DNA from: an uncultured Candidatus Melainabacteria bacterium
GTDB taxonomy: Bacteria; Cyanobacteriota; Vampirovibrionia; Gastranaerophilales; Gastranaerophilaceae
NCBI GenBank assembly: GCA_934699705.1
Contig: CAKUXD010000047.1
Span: 1 to 8,928, forward strand
Length of the DNA stretch: 8,928 nucleotides
Reading direction: 5' to 3'
The translations under genes and the position numbers were made by a program. The notes beneath the pieces are model-generated. The model made no database searches, was not told where the DNA came from, and worked only from the letters and a program-made list of their open reading frames with translations. Numbering within the stretch: position 1 is the stretch's first letter; every line of letters starts with the position of its first letter. Shown one piece after another: positions 6,587 to 8,928 of this stretch.

Positions 6587-6593
6587 TTATTTT
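6569..6593. terminator. Palindrome across the overlapping 3' ends of the vWA gene and mtaB
   Basis: AAAATAATTA (6569-6578) and TAATTATTTT (6584-6593) are perfect inverted arms around a 5-base loop TGCCG. Both strands end the arm in TTTT, so it could act as a bidirectional terminator. The stem has only A-T pairs, so intrinsic termination strength is doubtful. The palindrome contains both stop codons. Confidence 0.4.
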
Positions 6594-7862
6594 ACCGTAG
6601 GCTTTTCCATTTTTTATTTCAGTAATTTTTACGTCTTGAATAGTATTTATAAGGCTTTTGTCTTTTGTGTCCAAATAAACTGTAATATAATTTTCACTCA
6701 TGGCTTTTAAATTACCACTTTTTTTATCCGGAATTTTTTCAACAATACAAGAATGAATTTTTCCGACATTTTTTTGTAAAAATTCAGAAGTTTTTTGTTT
6801 GGAAAGTTCTTTTATAGTGTTGGCGCGTTCTTCCTTAATTTTATCAGGCAAATGCCCCGTCATTTTTTCTGCTTGAGTACCCTTTCTAATTGAATAAGGG
6901 AAGGTATGAATTGCAGTTAAACCTGATTTTTTAAGGTTTTCAAATGTAATTTCAAAATCTTCATCTGTTTCTCCGACAAAACCAGCAATAACATCACTTC
7001 CAATAAATGGCAAGTCAAACATATTGTTAATTTTATCAATTTGTTCTAAATAATCTTCTACTTTATAAAATCTGTTCATACGTTCTAAAGTTCTATTGCA
7101 GGCCGATTGCAAAGAAAGATGAAAGTGAGGACAAAATTGTTTTGAAATTGATAAAAACTCTAACAATTCGTCAGTAATTTCATTTGGATACAAAGACCCT
7201 AAACGATAGCGGAGATTTGTATTTGCTTCAATAACCTTCAGTAAATCAAGAAGCGTTTCACCCCATTCTTTTCCCCATTGACCGATATGAATTCCAGTAA
7301 AAATAACCTCTTTGAACCCATGTTTTTCAAAGGATTTTATTTGATTGACAATAAAATCTGTATTTGCAGAACGAGATTTTCCGCGCGCAAATGGGATTAT
7401 GCAATAAGCGCAACGATTATCGCACCCATCTTGAATTTTTAAACTTGCGCGGGTTTTTGTTGTATCAACTAAAACTGCTTCGTGGAAATCAGTCAGCGTC
7501 ATAATGTCGCCAACTTCGCAAGGTGTATTGTTTTGTAAAAATTCAACAATATTTAATTTTTCATCATTACCTAAAACGTAATCAATAAAATCGTTTTCTA
7601 ATAATTTTTCTTTTTCTATTTGCGCAACGCAACCTGTAATGAGCGTTTTAATCTTCTTATTTGTGTGTTTTGCGTTCCTTAATAAGTATAACGCCTCATT
7701 ATCAGATTTATGAGTAACAGAACAAGAATTTAAAATATAAATATCAGCTTCAGTTATGTCTGACACTTTTGTAAAATCTGCGTTTATGAGTTTTTCTTCA
7801 ATAATTGCGCCTTCAAATTGATTTGATTTGCAACCCATTGATTTTATTAAAAATTTTTTCAT
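6576..7862 (-). CDS. mtaB: tRNA (N6-threonylcarbamoyladenosine-C2)-methylthiotransferase MtaB
   Basis: This radical SAM methylthiotransferase adds a methylthio group to t6A37 in tRNAs reading ANN codons, giving ms2t6A. The N-terminal methylthiotransferase domain holds the second [4Fe-4S] cluster through Cys11 (SMGCKSNQFEG), Cys47 (LNSCSVTHKSD) and Cys78 (TGCVAQ). The radical SAM motif is CDNRCAYC (Cys147, Cys151, Cys154) followed by IIPFARGKSRS. A C-terminal TRAM-like RNA-binding domain spans about 365-428. At 428 residues it has normal length. The N-terminal SMGCKSNQ and CSVTHKSD forms favour MtaB over MiaB (i6A) and RimO (ribosomal S12). The start lacks a Shine-Dalgarno sequence; a perfect TATAAT ends six bases upstream. 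It is divergent from perR and overlaps the vWA gene tail to tail. Confidence 0.92.
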   Translation of the reverse strand: MKKFLIKSMGCKSNQFEGAIIEEKLINADFTKVSDITEADIYILNSCSVTHKSDNEALYLLRNAKHTNKKIKTLITGCVAQIEKEKLLENDFIDYVLGNDEKLNIVEFLQNNTPCEVGDIMTLTDFHEAVLVDTTKTRASLKIQDGCDNRCAYCIIPFARGKSRSANTDFIVNQIKSFEKHGFKEVIFTGIHIGQWGKEWGETLLDLLKVIEANTNLRYRLGSLYPNEITDELLEFLSISKQFCPHFHLSLQSACNRTLERMNRFYKVEDYLEQIDKINNMFDLPFIGSDVIAGFVGETDEDFEITFENLKKSGLTAIHTFPYSIRKGTQAEKMTGHLPDKIKEERANTIKELSKQKTSEFLQKNVGKIHSCIVEKIPDKKSGNLKAMSENYITVYLDTKDKSLINTIQDVKITEIKNGKAYGKIITA

Positions 7863-7868
7863 AAATTA

Positions 7869-7874
7869 ATTATA
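7869..7874 (-). promoter_or_regulatory. mtaB -10 hexamer, predicted leaderless start
   Basis: The minus strand reads TATAAT, a perfect -10, six bases before the ATG at 7862. No clear -35 lies 16-18 bases upstream, where the region is only T-rich. Transcription would begin at or within a base or two of the start codon. Confidence 0.45.
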
Positions 7875-7886
7875 TATGAAAAGAAC

Positions 7887-7916
7887 TTGAAATAAAAATT
7901 TTTGTGCTATTATATT
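7887..7916 (+). promoter_or_regulatory. Candidate perR-ferritin promoter
   Basis: TTGAAA (7887-7892) is a 5 of 6 -35 match. Two overlapping -10 options follow: the extended TGCTATTAT (7905-7913, 15-base spacer) or TATATT (7911-7916, 18-base spacer). Either places the transcript start at about 7920-7923, inside the Fur-type operator. No separate ferritin promoter is seen. Confidence 0.5.
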
Positions 7917-7930
7917 GATAATAATTATCA
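7916..7930. promoter_or_regulatory. Perfect 7-1-7 Fur-type operator
   Basis: TGATAATAATTATCA is an exact inverted repeat of seven bases around one central A. It equals the Bacillus subtilis Fur box consensus TGATAATNATTATCA, as known from the literature. It overlaps the -10/start region of the perR promoter and ends 14 bases before the perR ATG. Autorepression of perR and the downstream ferritin gene is the natural reading. Confidence 0.85.
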
Positions 7931-7944
7931 TTTTTTGGAGAAAT

Positions 7945-8337
7945 ATGAACTATTCAGTACAAAATGAAATAATTTTGAATACACTTAAAGAAAATGCGGT
8001 TCACCCGACGGCAGAAACTTTATGCAATATAATTAAGGAAGAAAATCCAAAAATTGGTGTTGCAACAGTTTACAGAAATCTCAATAAACTTGCAGATAAA
8101 GGGATAATTAAGCGTATAGACGGACTTGAATCAGCGACACATTTTGATCACAATACAACAGAGCATTATCATGTTATTTGCGATAAGTGTAAAAAGATTT
8201 TTGATGTTTTTGAAAAAATTTCGCCTGAAATTATTGAAAAAGCAGAAAATGAAACGGGATATAAAATTACGAGTTATGATATTCTTTTACATGGAATATG
8301 TAAAGAATGTCAGGAAAAAGAAAATACAAATCAGTAA
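7945..8337 (+). CDS. perR: Fur-family regulator, PerR type
   Basis: This 130-residue metal-dependent repressor has an N-terminal winged helix with VATVYRNLNKLADKG (39-53) as recognition region and a C-terminal dimerisation domain. Structural zinc is held by Cys79/Cys82 and Cys119/Cys122. The regulatory metal ligands correspond to those of Bacillus PerR: His20 (VHPTAE), Asp68 (HFDHN), His74 and His76 (EHYHVIC), and Asp87 (CKKIFDV). Asp87 sits where PerR has Asp104 and Fur usually has glutamate, favouring peroxide sensing by histidine oxidation. The start at ATG 7945 is preferred because GGAG lies at 7937-7940. An in-frame TTG at 7915 would add ten residues (mostly Ile) and translate through the operator. 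The protein lacks the extra N-terminal helix of longer PerR proteins, as do many clostridial versions. It forms an operon with ferritin, 12 bases downstream. Confidence 0.88.
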   Translation: MNYSVQNEIILNTLKENAVHPTAETLCNIIKEENPKIGVATVYRNLNKLADKGIIKRIDGLESATHFDHNTTEHYHVICDKCKKIFDVFEKISPEIIEKAENETGYKITSYDILLHGICKECQEKENTNQ

Positions 8338-8349
8338 AGGAAAGTAAAA

Positions 8350-8859
8350 ATGATTAATGAAAAAATGAAAAATGCATTCAACGACCAAATTAACAAGGAA
8401 TTGTATTCAGAATATCTATATTTGGCAATGAAATCAAAATTTGCAGAAATGAATTTACAAGGTTTTGTAAATTGGTTTAACGTACAAGTTCAGGAAGAAC
8501 ACGCACATGCAATGGGTATGTATGATTATTTATTGGAACGTGGTGGCGAAGTTGAATTAATGGCAATTGATAAGCCAGAAATTAAAGGTTCAACTCCATT
8601 GGAAATTTTTGAACAAGTTTTGGAACACGAAGAATTTGTAACATCAAGAATTAATGCGCTTATGGACGTTGCAGATGAAGTTAAAGACAGAGCTGCGTTG
8701 TCTTTCTTGGATTGGTATTTGAAAGAACAAGTTGAAGAAGAATCAAACGTTGGCGGAGTTTTGGCAACATTAAAACTTATCGGCGAAGATAAAAAAGCAT
8801 TATTGATTTTAGATAAAGACCTTGCAACAAGAACTTTTGTTACTCCAGTAATTGGATAA
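8350..8859 (+). CDS. ftnA: Non-haem bacterial ferritin
   Basis: This is an iron-storage protein that oxidises ferrous iron and stores it as a mineral inside a 24-subunit shell. At 169 residues it has the usual length, and the complete four-helix ferroxidase site is present at the same numbers as E. coli FtnA: Glu17, Glu50, His53, Glu94, Gln127 and Glu130. Tyr24 and the third-site glutamates Glu49 and Glu126 are also kept. No methionine haem ligand of bacterioferritin is evident. The start is supported by AAAGGA at 8336-8341, eight bases upstream. It follows perR closely and has no promoter of its own, so it should share control by the Fur-type box. In a PerR reading, peroxide would induce it to remove ferrous iron and limit Fenton chemistry. 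Confidence 0.96.
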   Translation: MINEKMKNAFNDQINKELYSEYLYLAMKSKFAEMNLQGFVNWFNVQVQEEHAHAMGMYDYLLERGGEVELMAIDKPEIKGSTPLEIFEQVLEHEEFVTSRINALMDVADEVKDRAALSFLDWYLKEQVEEESNVGGVLATLKLIGEDKKALLILDKDLATRTFVTPVIG

Positions 8860-8872
8860 AATTGATTGATAA

Positions 8873-8904
8873 TTGCTTTGTAAAAAGTGTTCGTTGTATA
8901 TAAA
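8873..8904 (+). promoter_or_regulatory. Weak candidate promoter for a gene beyond the window
   Basis: TTGCTT (8873-8878) and TATATA (8897-8902) lie 18 bases apart, in a 69-base stretch after ferritin that has no open frame and no clear terminator hairpin. It may drive a gene starting after the window edge. The evidence is limited to hexamer similarity in AT-rich DNA. Confidence 0.25.
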
Positions 8905-8928
8905 AAGAAGTGCGGATTTGCTTTGCAA

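Noticed and set aside
7915..7944. Extended perR start at TTG 7915
   Set aside because: It would translate through the Fur-type operator and add a run of isoleucines absent from the family. ATG 7945 has GGAG at a suitable distance and aligns with the normal N-terminus.
8126..8347. Second plus-strand frame overlapping the end of perR and running to just before ferritin
   Set aside because: It is out of frame with perR, very rich in Lys and Ile as expected of AT-rich shadow frames, and has no domain.
8870..8928. Near-direct repeat ATTGCTTTGTAA / TTTGCTTTGCAA after ferritin
   Set aside because: There are only two imperfect 12-base copies, and the second is cut by the window edge. No array, attachment site or tRNA context is visible.

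Overview
The window is AT-rich (GC clearly below 40 percent) and densely packed, with ten complete genes, one truncated gene and no intergenic gap above 100 bases. Gene content points to a fermentative anaerobe. It holds a HydG maturase for [FeFe]-hydrogenase (cut by the left edge), an oxygen-labile iron-sulfur L-serine dehydratase in two subunits, and a peroxide/iron regulator in tandem with a ferritin. The exported von Willebrand A protein has a signal peptidase I type leader. Lineage cannot be fixed from the sequence. A low-GC clostridial-type Bacillota or a gut Vampirovibrionia/Gastranaerophilales-type bacterium would both fit.

Layout. 1-344 (-) is the start of hydG. 442-2008 (+) is hisS overlapping a small nucleotidyltransferase-fold gene. 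2097-4495 (-) is an operon of sdaAB, sdaAA and a DUF4013-like membrane protein, coupled by near-contact or overlapping stop/start codons. 4568-5803 (-) is a PLP enzyme of the methionine gamma-lyase (YnbB / 'aluminium resistance') family. 5867-6586 (+) is a secreted vWA protein whose 3' end overlaps that of mtaB (6576-7862, -), a tRNA methylthiotransferase. 7945-8859 (+) is a PerR-type Fur-family regulator followed by ferritin, preceded by a perfect 7-1-7 Fur-type operator.

How the genes fit together. Serine dehydratase turns serine into pyruvate and ammonia; pyruvate could feed a ferredoxin/[FeFe]-hydrogenase fermentation served by HydG. HisRS and MtaB serve translation. PerR and ferritin control and store iron, which matters in a cell that makes several Fe-S enzymes (HydG, SdaAA, MtaB).

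Most notable signals. (1) Several transcription units (hisS, sdaAB, mtaB and probably the PLP enzyme) have no Shine-Dalgarno sequence, and a -10-like hexamer ends exactly six bases before their ATG, so their mRNAs would be leaderless; genes inside operons, hydG and perR have good Shine-Dalgarno sequences. (2) A regulator with a PerR-type aspartate sits behind a Fur-type box and in line with ferritin. (3) A palindrome encodes both overlapping C-termini of the vWA and mtaB genes. (4) The gene after hisS is a nucleotidyltransferase fold with a damaged active-site motif. I see no mobile element, CRISPR array, tRNA or rRNA. I did not find a convincing wholly new multi-gene system.
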